Source of the DNA: Bordetella petrii
Lineage (GTDB): Bacteria > Pseudomonadota > Gammaproteobacteria > Burkholderiales > Burkholderiaceae_B
Length of the DNA: 64,000 bases
Assembly: GCF_017356245.1 (NCBI RefSeq)
Contig: NZ_JAFMZZ010000001.1
Location: forward strand, 3,725,602 to 3,789,601
Direction: 5' to 3'
In this document: in pieces, positions 17,621 to 26,885 of the stretch
How the letters are laid out: every line of letters starts with the position of its first letter
Position numbering within the stretch: position 1 is the stretch's first letter
Position numbers and translations under genes: made by a program
Notes under the pieces: generated by a model
Seen by the model: only the letters and a program-made list of their open reading frames with translations
Databases searched by the model: none
Told to the model about the DNA's origin: nothing

Positions 17621-19042
17621 ATGGAACCGGCAAAGCTGTCGCGCATGGCCCTGGCGGCCATGGTGGTGGGGTCGATGGTGGGCGCCGGAATATTCTCGCT
17701 GCCCGGGGTGTTCTCGCGCTATACCGGCCCGCAGGGCGGGCTGGTGGCGTGGGCGATCGCCGGCACCGGCATGCTGACACTGGCGATGGTGTTCCAGTTC
17801 CTGGCGCGCCGGCGCCCCGACCTGGACTCCGGCATATTTGCCTACGCCAAGGCCGGCTTCGGGCCGTACATCGGCTTTCTGGCCGCGCTGGGCTACTGGA
17901 CTGCGGCCTGTCTGGGCAACGTCAGCTACTTCGTGGTGTTCAAGGCCACGCTGGGCGCGGTGTTTCCGTTTTTCGGCGACGGCGACACCGTGCCCGCCGT
18001 GCTCGTGTCGTCGATGCTGCTGTGGGCCACGCACTTCGCCATTCTGCGCGGCATCCGGCAGGCGGCCGGGATGAACATGGTGGTGACCTTCGCCAAGATC
18101 GTGCCCATTGTCATTTTCATTGTCTGCGTGGCCTTCGCCCTGGACATGGACGTGCTCAGGGAAAACCTGCGCGAAGGCGCCAGCGCGGCAAACGGCAGCC
18201 TGCTCGCGCAGGTCCGCGGCACGATGCTGGTGACGGTGTTCGTGTTCCTGGGGGTCGAAGGCGCCAGCGTCTATTCGCGCTACGCCAGGCGCCGCGATGA
18301 CGTGGCGGTGGCCACGGTGGCCGGGTTCCTGCTGGTGTTGTTGCTGCTGGTCTCGGTCACCCTGCTGTCGTACGGGATATTGCCGCGCGCGGAGCTCGCC
18401 AGCCTGCGCAACCCGTCGATGGCGGGCGTGCTGCGGGCCGCGGTGGGCCCCTGGGGAGCCGTGCTGGTCAGCGTGGGCCTGATGGTGTCGGTGGCCGGCG
18501 CCTACCTGTCATGGATACTGCTGGCTGCCGAGGTGCTGCATGCGGCGGCCCGCGCCGGCACCATGCCGGCGTTCCTGAGCCGCCAGAACCGGCATGGCGT
18601 GCCCGGCCGCGCGCTGTGGCTCAGCAACGGCATCGTCCAGCTCTTCCTGCTCGGCACGCTGTTCACCCAGGACACCTTCCTGCTGGTCAAGAACATGGCC
18701 AGTTCCATGAGCCTGGTGCCGTACTGCTTCGTGGCGGGATTCGGCCTGCTGCTGGCATGGCGCGGCGAAACCTACGGCGGCTGGAGCCCGCGCCGCAAGT
18801 TCGAACTGGCCATCGCCGCCGTGGCCACGATGTATGCAATCGGCATGATCCTGGTGGCCGGTTTCGATTATTTCGTGCTGTCGTCGCTGCTTTACGCGCC
18901 GGGCACCATCCTGTTCATTATTGCGCGGCGCGAGCAGCGGGGCACGCTGTTCAGGCCTGTTGAATGGTTCATCTTCGGCATCGTCGTCCTGGGCGGCGCG
19001 GCCGGGCTATGGGGGCTTGCCAGCGGAGGCATGCGGCTCTAG
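17621..19042 (+). CDS. Second arginine/ornithine-type APC antiporter (ArcD2)
   Basis: Membrane exchanger of 473 aa, a paralogue of the gene at 14931. The two share the N-terminal block MVVGSM(I/V)GAGIFSLP, the [18 protein letters not shown] loop, and VTVFVFLG(I/V)[10 protein letters not shown], and they have similar length. I start it at ATG 17621, one base after the arcA stop, because this aligns with its paralogue; ATG 17606 would overlap arcA by 14 bp and is possible. It is probably translated by coupling from arcA. The pair may differ in counter-substrate, one for arginine/ornithine and one for arginine/citrulline, but nothing in the sequence decides this. Confidence 0.84.
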   Translation: MEPAKLSRMALAAMVVGSMVGAGIFSLPGVFSRYTGPQGGLVAWAIAGTGMLTLAMVFQFLARRRPDLDSGIFAYAKAGFGPYIGFLAALGYWTAACLGNVSYFVVFKATLGAVFPFFGDGDTVPAVLVSSMLLWATHFAILRGIRQAAGMNMVVTFAKIVPIVIFIVCVAFALDMDVLRENLREGASAANGSLLAQVRGTMLVTVFVFLGVEGASVYSRYARRRDDVAVATVAGFLLVLLLLVSVTLLSYGILPRAELASLRNPSMAGVLRAAVGPWGAVLVSVGLMVSVAGAYLSWILLAAEVLHAAARAGTMPAFLSRQNRHGVPGRALWLSNGIVQLFLLGTLFTQDTFLLVKNMASSMSLVPYCFVAGFGLLLAWRGETYGGWSPRRKFELAIAAVATMYAIGMILVAGFDYFVLSSLLYAPGTILFIIARREQRGTLFRPVEWFIFGIVVLGGAAGLWGLASGGMRL

Positions 19043-19067
19043 CCATTGCACACCGGGTGAGGCACAC

Positions 19068-20615
19068 ATGGTGATAACTGCCGAGCTTGCCGTCGTCCTG
19101 GCCATCCTGGGCGGGGCCATCGTGCTGTTCCTGGCGGGGCGCCCGCGCGCGGACGCCGTGGCCCTGCTGGTGCTGCTGCTCTTGCCGCTGAGCGGTAGCG
19201 TCACGCTGCGCGAGGCTCTGGAGGGGTTTTCCAATCCCAATGTCATCCTGATCGCCTGCCTGTTCGTCATTGGCGAGGGCCTGGTCCGCACCGGCGTCGC
19301 GCAACGGGTCGGCGACTGGCTCATCCGCCATGGCGGCTCCAGCGAGACCCGCCTGATCGTCATGCTGATGGCGGCGGTGGGGTTGATGGGATCCATCATG
19401 AGCTCCACCGCCGTGGTGGCCATATTCATTCCCATCGTGCTGCGCATCGCCCGGCAGTCGGCCATGGCCAGCCGCAAGATGCTGATGCCCATGGGCATGG
19501 CCGCGGCGATCAGCGGCATGCTGACCCTGGTGGCCACCACGCCCAACCTCATCATCAACAGCACGCTGGTCTATGGCGGGTACCAGGGCTTCTATTTCTT
19601 CGACTTCACGCCTATCGGGCTGGCGATCATGGCGGCGGGCATCGCCTACATGCTGGCGGCGCGCCATCTTTTGGGCGCGGAACCCGGCGCGGGAGTTCGG
19701 AGCCGGCCCGGCATGAGCGACGGGCCCGCCCGGCACGCGCTGCAGGCCCGCGACGTGGGCATGGTGGAAGTGATCATCCCGCCCGAATCGGGCCTGGTGG
19801 GCGATCCGGTGCGCCATTCGGCCGCCCTGCGGCTGCACGGCCTGTCGGTGGTGGGCGCCTGGCGCGGCCGCAAGGCGCTGGAGCAGTTGCGGGGCGCGCG
19901 GATCCATGAGGGCGACACGCTGCTGGTGGTGGGCCCCTGGAAGGGCATACTGTCGCTGCAGGCCGACGAGCACGACCTGGTCAGCCTGGCCCTGCCGGCC
20001 GAGGCCGAAGCCCTGGCACCGGCGCCCGGAAAAGCCCCGCATGCCCTGTTTTCGCTGGCCGTGGTGGTGCTGCTGTTGCTGACCGGCTGGGTGCCGAATG
20101 TCATGGCGGGCCTGATCGGCTGCCTGCTGATGGGGCTGTCCGGCTGCATTACGCTGGACGCGGCCTATCGGGCCATCAATTGGCGCAGCCTGATCCTGAT
20201 CGTGGGCATGCTGCCGTTCGCCGTGGCGCTGGAGCGCAGCGGCGGGGTCGACCTGGCGGCAGAGCTTTTGCTGCACCTGGCCGGCTCGTGGGGCACTTAC
20301 GGGCAGTTGGGCGTGCTGTTCCTGGCTACCGTGATCCTGGGCATCGCCATTTCGGGCACCGCCACCGCGGTGCTGATGGGGCCCATTGCGATCGGCATCG
20401 CCGAAGACCTGCATGTGTCGCCCCATGCCTTTGCCATGACGGTGGCCATCGCGGCCTCGGCGGCGTTCATGTCGCCTGTCTCGACGCCGGCCAATGCGCT
20501 GGTCAGCGTGGCCGCCGGCTACCGGTTCAGCGATTACCTGAAGCTAGGCACGCCATTGATGGTGATCGCCATGGTGATCAGCGTGCTGCTGATCCCGTTG
20601 TTGTTTCCCTTGTAG
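19068..20615 (+). CDS. SLC13/DASS-type permease with an RCK_C domain
   Basis: Anion symporter-like protein of 515 aa. Two hydrophobic halves (residues ~5-215 and ~330-515) carry the SLC13-type motifs SSTAVVAIFIPIVLRIA and TPNLIINSTLV in the first, and SGTATAVLMGPIAIGIA and AAFMSPVSTPANALV in the second. Between them is a soluble TrkA-C/RCK_C domain (about 235-310: EVIIPPESGLVGDPVRHSAA and EGDTLLVVG). One RCK_C copy is seen where some relatives have two or more. The start (ATG 19068) lies 25 bp after the second antiporter gene, so it is probably on the arc transcript. Likely substrates are sulfate, dicarboxylates or another divalent anion. Confidence 0.82.
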   Translation: MVITAELAVVLAILGGAIVLFLAGRPRADAVALLVLLLLPLSGSVTLREALEGFSNPNVILIACLFVIGEGLVRTGVAQRVGDWLIRHGGSSETRLIVMLMAAVGLMGSIMSSTAVVAIFIPIVLRIARQSAMASRKMLMPMGMAAAISGMLTLVATTPNLIINSTLVYGGYQGFYFFDFTPIGLAIMAAGIAYMLAARHLLGAEPGAGVRSRPGMSDGPARHALQARDVGMVEVIIPPESGLVGDPVRHSAALRLHGLSVVGAWRGRKALEQLRGARIHEGDTLLVVGPWKGILSLQADEHDLVSLALPAEAEALAPAPGKAPHALFSLAVVVLLLLTGWVPNVMAGLIGCLLMGLSGCITLDAAYRAINWRSLILIVGMLPFAVALERSGGVDLAAELLLHLAGSWGTYGQLGVLFLATVILGIAISGTATAVLMGPIAIGIAEDLHVSPHAFAMTVAIAASAAFMSPVSTPANALVSVAAGYRFSDYLKLGTPLMVIAMVISVLLIPLLFPL

Positions 20616-20645
20616 CAAAGACTGTGTTTTCGAGGAGCATTGCCC

Positions 20646-21095
20646 ATGAAAAGCGTCCCCATTCTATTGACGGCGGCCTTGCTGGCAGGCTGCGCCTCGA
20701 CGGCCGGTTCCCCTGACGACCTGGCGCGCTACGGAACGCCTCCCAGCGAGCAGGACCTGTACCAGCTGATGTCGCAGTATCGCGACACACTGCCGGCGAC
20801 CCGCTACGTTTCCTATCGCGACAAGGGCTACCGGGATTCAGTGAAGAAGGCCAGCTACACCAACGAACAGGGGCAGCCGCAGTATGGCTGGGAATACGAC
20901 TTCGAGGTCGCCACCTACGATTCGGTGGACCAGCGCCCCGTTGCCTGGAGCTCGCGGCGGGCCATTTTCTTCAATGGCCGCCCCATACGCATCGAAGACG
21001 GCTCGGGCAATCCGGTGCAACTGGGCAGCCCGGCCGCGCCGGCGCCGGCCACGGTGCCAACTCCCACGCCTTCCACCACCCGGCCCAGCCGCTAG
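20646..21095 (+). CDS. Small uncharacterised lipoprotein
   Basis: A 149-aa protein with a lipoprotein signal (MKSVPILLTAALLAGC, Cys16). The middle is polar and tyrosine-rich with no domain I recognise (LARYGTPPSEQDLYQLMSQYR, then YGWEYDFEVATYDSVD). The tail is low-complexity Pro/Thr/Ser/Ala (PAAPAPATVPTPTPSTTRPSR), probably a disordered linker. ATG 20646 follows GAGGAG. It lies 30 bp after the permease and 48 bp before the next lipoprotein, with a likely terminator after it. No function can be assigned; it is probably an envelope protein. Confidence 0.75.
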   Translation: MKSVPILLTAALLAGCASTAGSPDDLARYGTPPSEQDLYQLMSQYRDTLPATRYVSYRDKGYRDSVKKASYTNEQGQPQYGWEYDFEVATYDSVDQRPVAWSSRRAIFFNGRPIRIEDGSGNPVQLGSPAAPAPATVPTPTPSTTRPSR

Positions 21096-21121
21096 CCGCG
21101 CGCCGGCCAGGGCGCGGTTTT
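21096..21121 (+). terminator. Possible terminator after the lipoprotein gene
   Basis: The stem CCGCGC (21096-21101) with GCGCGG (21112-21117) is followed by TTTT (21118-21121), directly after the stop codon. The stem is short but GC-only. Confidence 0.5.
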
Positions 21122-21143
21122 CCTATTTTCCGGAGCGAACCTC

Positions 21144-21641
21144 ATGTACAAGCACAGCAATGTCAGAACAGCGGGCGGCCATCGAGCGCTGGCGGCCGCC
21201 GTGGCGCTGGCCGCGGCGGCCGGCCTGGCCGGGTGCGCGAATCACCAGGCGTCTTCACGGGTCTACACCTTCGAGCAGACACAGCGGGCCCAGACGGTGG
21301 TGCTGGCGCAGGTCACTGGCGTGCGTCCGGTGTTGATACAGGCCGACAGCACCAGCGGGCTGGGCGCGGCGGCCGGCGGTGTATTGGGCGCGGTGGCCGG
21401 CAATGCGGTGGGCGGCGGGTCGGGCCGGCGCCTGACCACCGTCGGCGGCGCGATTGGCGGCGCCATGGCGGGCAACGCGGCGGAAAACGCCCGCAACCGC
21501 AGGCAGGGGGTGGAAATCACCTTGCGGCTCGACAGCGGGGAAACCCGCGTCATTGTGCAGGAAGCAGATGTGCCGGTGTTCGTGGGCCAGCGCGTGCAAG
21601 TCATCACGCAGGGCGGACGCACCCGGGTAGCGCCGGTATAG
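21144..21641 (+). CDS. Glycine-zipper outer-membrane lipoprotein (SlyB/Pcp-like)
   Basis: A 165-aa lipoprotein with a signal peptide and lipobox (GLAGC, near residue 32). A glycine-zipper 2TM region follows (about residues 72-115: GLGAAAGGVLGAVAGNAVGG and TTVGGAIGGAMAGNAAENA). After it comes a beta-rich C-terminal segment, LRLDSGETRVIVQEADVPVF. This is the arrangement of the 17-kDa surface antigen/SlyB/Pcp group, which supports outer-membrane integrity. The start at 21144 is preceded by GGAGCG. It is followed 13 bp later by the amidohydrolase gene. Confidence 0.85.
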   Translation: MYKHSNVRTAGGHRALAAAVALAAAAGLAGCANHQASSRVYTFEQTQRAQTVVLAQVTGVRPVLIQADSTSGLGAAAGGVLGAVAGNAVGGGSGRRLTTVGGAIGGAMAGNAAENARNRRQGVEITLRLDSGETRVIVQEADVPVFVGQRVQVITQGGRTRVAPV

Positions 21642-21654
21642 CCAGGAGAATCTC

Positions 21655-23043
21655 GTGCACGCAACGTCCATATTCACATCCGTTCTTTTGAGCACGCTCC
21701 TGGCCGGCGGCCCGGCCGCGGTGGCGCACGGCCCGCCCGGCCCCGCGGCCGGCGCCGGCGCCGGCCATGCTCCGGCCGCCGAGCCTATCCTGTTGCAGAA
21801 CGTGCGGATTTTCGACGGCACTTCCGCGCGCCTGTCCGGCCCGAGCAGCGTGCTGGTGCGCGGCGGGGTCATCGAGAAAATATCCGGGCAGCCTCTGTCC
21901 GCCGAGGGCGCGCGCGTGATAGATGGCGGCGGGCGCACCCTGATGCCCGGCCTGATCGACATGCACTGGCACAGCATGTTCGTCGGCGTGCCCGTGGCGG
22001 TGGCCATGACAGCCGATGCCGGCTACCTGAACATCGTGGCCGGGATCGAGGCCGGGCGCACGCTGATGCGCGGCTTCACCACTGTGCGCGATGTGGGCGG
22101 GGCGGTATTCGGGCTGAAGCGCGCCATCGACAGCGGCGCGATTGCCGGGCCGCGCATTCATCCGTCGGGCGCCATGATCAGCGTCACCGGCGGCCACGGC
22201 GATTTCCGCAGCCCGGTCGATCTGCCGCGCGCGCTGGGCCAACCCGCCTCGCGGCATGATATCGCCGGCGACAGCGCCATTGCCGACAGCCCGGACGAGG
22301 TGCGCCTGCGCGTGCGCGAACAGCTGATGCACGGCGCCAGCCAGGTCAAGCTGACCGCGGGCGGCGGGGTCTCGTCGCCGCACAGCCCGCTGGACGTGGT
22401 GACCTTCAGCGAAGCCGAATTGCGCGCGGCCGTGCAGGCCGCCAGCGACAGGGGCACCTACGTCACCGTGCATGCTTATACGCCCGAGGCGATCCAGCGG
22501 TCCATCAAGGCCGGCGCGCAATGCATTGAACACGCCAGCCTGATGGACGACACCACCGCCCGGATGATGGCCGATTCCGGAACCTGGCTCAGCACCCAGC
22601 CGCTTCCGGAAGAGCTGGCCAACGCCTTTCCACGCGATTCCGACGAATGGCAGAAGGCCCAGCAGGTGTTCGCCGGCACCGACCGGACCTACCGGCTCGC
22701 CATCAAGTACCAACTGAAAACCGCGTTCGGCACCGACATTCTGTTTTCCAGCCAGCTGGCGCGCCAGCAGGGCCGCCTGCTGGCCAGCCTGACGCGCTGG
22801 TATACGCCCGCCGAAGCGCTGATCATGGCCACGGGAACCAACGGGCAGCTGCTGCGCCTGTCCGGCAAGCGCAACCCTTACCCCGGCGACGTGGGCGTGG
22901 TGCGCGAAGGCGCGCTGGCGGATTTGTTGCTGGTGGACGGAAATCCGCTGGAAAACATTGCGCTGATCGGCGATCCGGACAAGAATTTCATACTGATCAT
23001 GAAGAGCGGCACCATCGTCAAGAACACGCTGCAGGCCCCATGA
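21655..23043 (+). CDS. Exported metal-dependent amidohydrolase
   Basis: Amidohydrolase-superfamily enzyme of 462 aa with a Sec signal peptide (start GTG 21655 after CAGGAG; hydrophobic LLSTLLAGGPAAVAHG). It would act in the periplasm. Metal-site motifs are in the usual order: HWH in DMHWHSMF (residues ~103-105), Lys in QVKLTAGGG (the candidate carboxylated bridging Lys), His in VTVHAYTP, His in IEHASL and Asp in FGTDI. The closest family style is the imidazolonepropionase-like/prolidase (Xaa-Pro) group of secreted amidohydrolases, so a dipeptide or cyclic amide substrate is plausible. The aldo/keto reductase gene follows 52 bp later. Confidence 0.86.
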   Translation: MHATSIFTSVLLSTLLAGGPAAVAHGPPGPAAGAGAGHAPAAEPILLQNVRIFDGTSARLSGPSSVLVRGGVIEKISGQPLSAEGARVIDGGGRTLMPGLIDMHWHSMFVGVPVAVAMTADAGYLNIVAGIEAGRTLMRGFTTVRDVGGAVFGLKRAIDSGAIAGPRIHPSGAMISVTGGHGDFRSPVDLPRALGQPASRHDIAGDSAIADSPDEVRLRVREQLMHGASQVKLTAGGGVSSPHSPLDVVTFSEAELRAAVQAASDRGTYVTVHAYTPEAIQRSIKAGAQCIEHASLMDDTTARMMADSGTWLSTQPLPEELANAFPRDSDEWQKAQQVFAGTDRTYRLAIKYQLKTAFGTDILFSSQLARQQGRLLASLTRWYTPAEALIMATGTNGQLLRLSGKRNPYPGDVGVVREGALADLLLVDGNPLENIALIGDPDKNFILIMKSGTIVKNTLQAP

Positions 23044-23095
23044 CCACGCCAGCGGTACGGGCCCGCCCGCGCCGCTTTCCCGCTCCGGAGGCCCC

Positions 23096-24010
23096 ATGCC
23101 GACTCGCCGCCGTTTTCTCGCCGGACTGCCCGCGCTGGGCCTGGCCCCCCGCATGGCTTGCGGCGCCCTGGCCGATGGCACCGCGCCCGCCTTGCAGGCT
23201 CGCCGCGTTCCGGCCTCGGGCCAGCCCGTGCCCGTCATCGGCATGGGCACGGCCGACAGTTTCGACGTCGGCGATGCCGAGGCCGAGCGCGCGCCGCTGC
23301 GCGAGGTCATGCGGCGCTTTTTTGCCGCCGGCGCCACGCTGATCGACACCGCGCCCAGCTACGGGCAGTCGGAAACCGTAGTGGGCGACCTGCTGGCCGA
23401 GCTGGGCCTGCGCCAGCGCGCCTTCCTGTGCACCAAGATCGGCGCGTCGGGCCGCGACGCCGGCCTGGCGCAATTCCAGCAGTCGCTGCGGCGCCTGAAA
23501 ACCGACCGCATAGAACTGCTGCAGGTCCACAACCTGATCGACTGGCGCACCCAGATCGCGTTGATCAATGAACTGAAGGCGCAGGGCAGGGTGCGCTACT
23601 CGGGCCTGACCCACTACACCGAAGGCAGCCAGGACGAACTTGCCGACGCGGTGCGGGCAGCCCGGCCCGACTTCCTGCAGATCAACTATTCGGTCATTTC
23701 CACCGCCGCCGAAAAGCGGCTGTTCCCGATGGCGCAAGAGCTGGGCGTGGCGGTGCTGGTCAACCGCGCTTTCGATGACGGCCGGCTGTTTCGCCGGGTG
23801 GCCGGCAAGCCGCTGCCCGCCTGGGCCGCCGAGGCGGGCATCACGTCCTGGGCGCAGGCCTTCCTGCGCTTCGCGCTCAGCCATCCGGCCGTCACCGCCG
23901 TCATCCCGGCCACCAGCCGGCCCGACCGCCAGAGCGACAACCTGCAAGCCGGCACGGGGCCGGCGCTGACGGCGCAGCAGCGCCAGTCGCTGCAGGCGCT
24001 GGCGGGCTGA
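23096..24010 (+). CDS. Tat-exported aldo/keto reductase
   Basis: NAD(P)H-dependent carbonyl reductase fold, 304 aa. A twin-arginine leader (TRRRFLAG) precedes a short hydrophobic stretch, indicating export of the folded, cofactor-loaded enzyme. The AKR catalytic tetrad can be read: Asp in LIDTAPSYGQSE, Tyr in the same motif, Lys in LCTKIG, and His in LLQVHNL. The C-terminal ITSWAQAFLRFALSHPAVTAVIP is the usual cofactor-binding region. It lies just downstream of the exported amidohydrolase and 10 bp before the MFS gene, suggesting one transcript. The substrate is unknown. Confidence 0.87.
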   Translation: MPTRRRFLAGLPALGLAPRMACGALADGTAPALQARRVPASGQPVPVIGMGTADSFDVGDAEAERAPLREVMRRFFAAGATLIDTAPSYGQSETVVGDLLAELGLRQRAFLCTKIGASGRDAGLAQFQQSLRRLKTDRIELLQVHNLIDWRTQIALINELKAQGRVRYSGLTHYTEGSQDELADAVRAARPDFLQINYSVISTAAEKRLFPMAQELGVAVLVNRAFDDGRLFRRVAGKPLPAWAAEAGITSWAQAFLRFALSHPAVTAVIPATSRPDRQSDNLQAGTGPALTAQQRQSLQALAG

Positions 24011-24020
24011 GCGCCGCACG

Positions 24021-25370
24021 ATGCCCAGCGCCTGCCGCCAGCCGGATTTCCTGTCGCGCCTGCTCAACCTGCGCCCGGGCGAATCGCCCGCGGTGGCGGC
24101 CGGCCTGGCCATGTTCTTCCTGCTGTTCACGGCCTATTTCATGTTGCGGCCGGTGCGCGAGACCATGGGCGTGGCCGGCGGCGTGGAAAACCTGCAGTGG
24201 CTGTTCACCGGCACCTTCATCGCCACGCTGGCGGCTTTGCCGCTGTTCGGCTGGGTGGCTTCGGCGGCGCCGCGCCGGCATATCGTGTCATGGGCATACG
24301 GCTTTTTCGCGCTGAACCTGCTGGGATTCGCGGCGGTGCTGTGGGCCCGGCCCGACAGCGTCTGGGCGGGGCGGGCCTTCTACATCTGGGTGTCGGTGTT
24401 CAACCTGATGGCGATTTCGCTGGCCTGGAGCGTGCTGGCCGACTTGTTCGCCGGCGAGCAGGCGCGCCGGCTGTTTGCCCTGATTGCCGGCGGCGCCAGC
24501 CTGGGCGGGCTGGCGGGGCCGGTGCTGGGCGCGCTGCTGGTCGTGCCGCTGGGCCATGGCGGCCTGCTGCTGCTGGCCGCCGCATTGCTGGCCGCCAGCG
24601 CCGCGGCGGCGGCGTGGCTGCACCGCTGGCGCGACCGCCACCCCTTTGCAGGCGCCGACGCGCATGCCGGCGCCGCATCGGCCGACGCGGCGCAGCGCCA
24701 GCGGCCGCTGGGCGGCAACCCGCTGGCCGGCGTGGCCGAGCTGCTTCGCTCGCCTTACCTGCTGGGCATCGCGCTGTTCGTCACGCTGCTGGCCAGCGTC
24801 AACACGTTCATGTACTTCGAGCAGGCGCGCATCGTGGCCGAGCATTTTCCCGACCGTGCGCGCCAGACCCAGGTGTTCGGCCTGATCGATGCCGTGGTGC
24901 AGGCCCTGGCCATTCTCACCCAGGTATTCCTGACGGGCCGCATCGCGCAGCGCCTGGGCGTCGGCGTGCTGCTGACGGCCGTGCCGCTGCTGCTGGTGGC
25001 CGGGTTTCTGTGGCTGGCGCTGGCGCCGGTGTTCGCCGTGTTCGCGGTGGTCATGGTGGCGCGCCGCGCCGGCGAATACGCGCTGGTGCGGCCCGGCCGC
25101 GAAATGCTTTATACCGTGTTGCCGGCCGAGCAGAAATACAAGGCCAAGAACTTCAACGACACGGTGGTGTATCGCGGCGGCGACGCGATAAGCGGCTGGG
25201 TCAAGCGCGGCGTGGACATGATCGCCGACCAGCCCGCGCTGGCGCTGTGCATCGGCGCCGGCATCGCCCTGGCGTGGGCCGCCACCGGCGCGTGGCTGGC
25301 GCGCTGGCAGCGCCGGATCGAAGCGGGGCGGGCCGGGGCCGGCCCCACCGAGGCCGGCGCGGGCGGCTAG
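24021..25370 (+). CDS. MFS-type transporter, distantly like nucleotide (NTT) exchangers
   Basis: Integral membrane protein of 449 aa with about twelve hydrophobic helices. The opening LNLRPGESPAVAAGLAMFFLLF and YFMLRPVRETMG resemble a bacterial MFS family that annotation often relates to ATP/ADP translocases (NTT). I cannot tell whether it carries nucleotides. The motifs PGREMLYTVLP and KAKNFNDTVVYRGGDA towards the C-terminus are typical of that group. It is last in the run of plus-strand genes. Its stop codon overlaps the convergent aldehyde dehydrogenase stop by three bases (CTAG at 25367-25370), so there is no intergenic terminator. Confidence 0.75.
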   Translation: MPSACRQPDFLSRLLNLRPGESPAVAAGLAMFFLLFTAYFMLRPVRETMGVAGGVENLQWLFTGTFIATLAALPLFGWVASAAPRRHIVSWAYGFFALNLLGFAAVLWARPDSVWAGRAFYIWVSVFNLMAISLAWSVLADLFAGEQARRLFALIAGGASLGGLAGPVLGALLVVPLGHGGLLLLAAALLAASAAAAAWLHRWRDRHPFAGADAHAGAASADAAQRQRPLGGNPLAGVAELLRSPYLLGIALFVTLLASVNTFMYFEQARIVAEHFPDRARQTQVFGLIDAVVQALAILTQVFLTGRIAQRLGVGVLLTAVPLLLVAGFLWLALAPVFAVFAVVMVARRAGEYALVRPGREMLYTVLPAEQKYKAKNFNDTVVYRGGDAISGWVKRGVDMIADQPALALCIGAGIALAWAATGAWLARWQRRIEAGRAGAGPTEAGAGG

Positions 25371-26848
25371 GCGGCCACGGGGCCGAACTTCAGGTTCACG
25401 TTCTTGCAGTAGGTGAATTCCAGCAGCTCGGCGAAGCATTCTTCGCGGCCGATGCCGGAATGCTTGACGCCGCCGAATGGCGCGCCCATGAAGTGCTGGC
25501 TGGAATTGTTGATCCAGACATACCCGGTCTGCATGCGCCTGGCGGCCCGATGCGCGGTATCCAGGTCGCGGGTCCAGATCGAGCCGGTAAGGCCGAAATC
25601 CACGCCATTGACCTGTTCGAACAATGTCTGTTCGTCGCTCCATTTGAACACCGACATGACCGGCCCGAAGACTTCTTCGCGCGCCAGGCGCATATGGGGC
25701 TGCATATCGGCGAAAACCGTGGCTTCGTAGAAGAAGCCGTTCTGCAATGCGCGATCGGCGGGCCGCCTGCCGCCGCACACCAGCCTGCCGCCGTCCTCCA
25801 GGCCGATCCGCACATAGTGCTCGACTTTTTCCAGCTGCGCACGGCTGACCAGCGAGCCCATGGTGGTGGCCGGGTCGGTGGGCATGCCGGGCCGGTGGCG
25901 CTGCGGCAGCAGGCGGGCCACCTGGTCCAGTACCCGGTCGTGAATGGATTCGTGCAGAAAGACGCGGCTTGTGGAACCGCAACTCTGCCCGGACCAGGTG
26001 AAGTTCATGCCGCCGATGATGCCATCCACCAGGCGCTCGAGATCGGCATCGGGATAGGCGATCAACGCATTCTTGCCGCCGAGCTCCAGCAGCACGGGCT
26101 TGAGATGGTCAGAAGCCGTTTTCATTACCGCCTTGCCGGTGGGCACGCCGCCGATCAGGGTGATCTTGCGCACCAGCGGATGCCGGCCCATGGCGCTGCC
26201 GCACTCCGCTGTGCCGCACAGGAAATTCACCACACCCGGAGGAAATATCGGCCCCACCAGTTCGGCCAGCTTCAGAATCGACAGCGGCGCCTGGTCGGGC
26301 GCCTTGATGACCACGGTATTGCCGGCGGCCAACGGAGCCGCCAGGCGGGCGGCGGCAAACATCAGCGGATGGTTGTATGCCACGATGCGGGCGATGACGC
26401 CCAGCGGCTCCTGGATCGTGTAATTGAAGTTGCCATCCCCCATGGGAATGGTCTCGCCCTTGATTTCAGTGGCCAGGCCGGCGAAATACTCCAGGCAATC
26501 GGCTGCAAAGTCCGCGTCGTTCGCCAGGGCAGAGACAGGGTTGCCGTTGTTGAGCGCGTCGAGCAGGGCCAGCGGCATGGCATGCTCGCGCAGTACGGCG
26601 GCGGCGCGGCGCAGATAGCGCGCACGCGTGGCCGGCGGCGTCGCCGCCCAGTCGGGAAAAGCCCGGTGGGCCGCCAGCACCGCCGCGTCGACGTCGGCGG
26701 CGTTCGCGACCGGCGCGCTGGCGATGACCTCGTTGCGGGCCGGGTTGATGGTGTCGGCATGGCCAGCGCCCGGCTCATGCCAGGCGCCGCCATAGTAAAG
26801 GCCGCGCCGGGTTGGCAGCGTGCCGTCGGGAATGTCGCAGGTCTGCAT
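25367..26848 (-). CDS. NAD(P)-dependent aldehyde dehydrogenase
   Basis: Soluble aldehyde dehydrogenase of 493 aa. The catalytic residues can be read: general base Glu in LELGGKNALI and nucleophile Cys in SGQSCGSTSRVFLHE, with the conserved IKAPDQAPLSILKLAE cofactor segment. The usual PWNFP motif is replaced by AYNHPL, as in betaine-aldehyde-type enzymes. The start is the ATG complementary to 26846-26848. It is the last gene of a minus-strand set (citrate-synthase-like, Bug receptor, ThDP enzyme, this), 37 bp after the ThDP enzyme gene. It may oxidise the aldehyde that the ThDP enzyme releases on decarboxylation. The exact substrate is not assignable. Confidence 0.92.
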   Translation of the reverse strand: MQTCDIPDGTLPTRRGLYYGGAWHEPGAGHADTINPARNEVIASAPVANAADVDAAVLAAHRAFPDWAATPPATRARYLRRAAAVLREHAMPLALLDALNNGNPVSALANDADFAADCLEYFAGLATEIKGETIPMGDGNFNYTIQEPLGVIARIVAYNHPLMFAAARLAAPLAAGNTVVIKAPDQAPLSILKLAELVGPIFPPGVVNFLCGTAECGSAMGRHPLVRKITLIGGVPTGKAVMKTASDHLKPVLLELGGKNALIAYPDADLERLVDGIIGGMNFTWSGQSCGSTSRVFLHESIHDRVLDQVARLLPQRHRPGMPTDPATTMGSLVSRAQLEKVEHYVRIGLEDGGRLVCGGRRPADRALQNGFFYEATVFADMQPHMRLAREEVFGPVMSVFKWSDEQTLFEQVNGVDFGLTGSIWTRDLDTAHRAARRMQTGYVWINNSSQHFMGAPFGGVKHSGIGREECFAELLEFTYCKNVNLKFGPVAA

Positions 26849-26885
26849 GGCTCATGTCCTTGTCACAGGGTCCGCTGCGCGGGCT

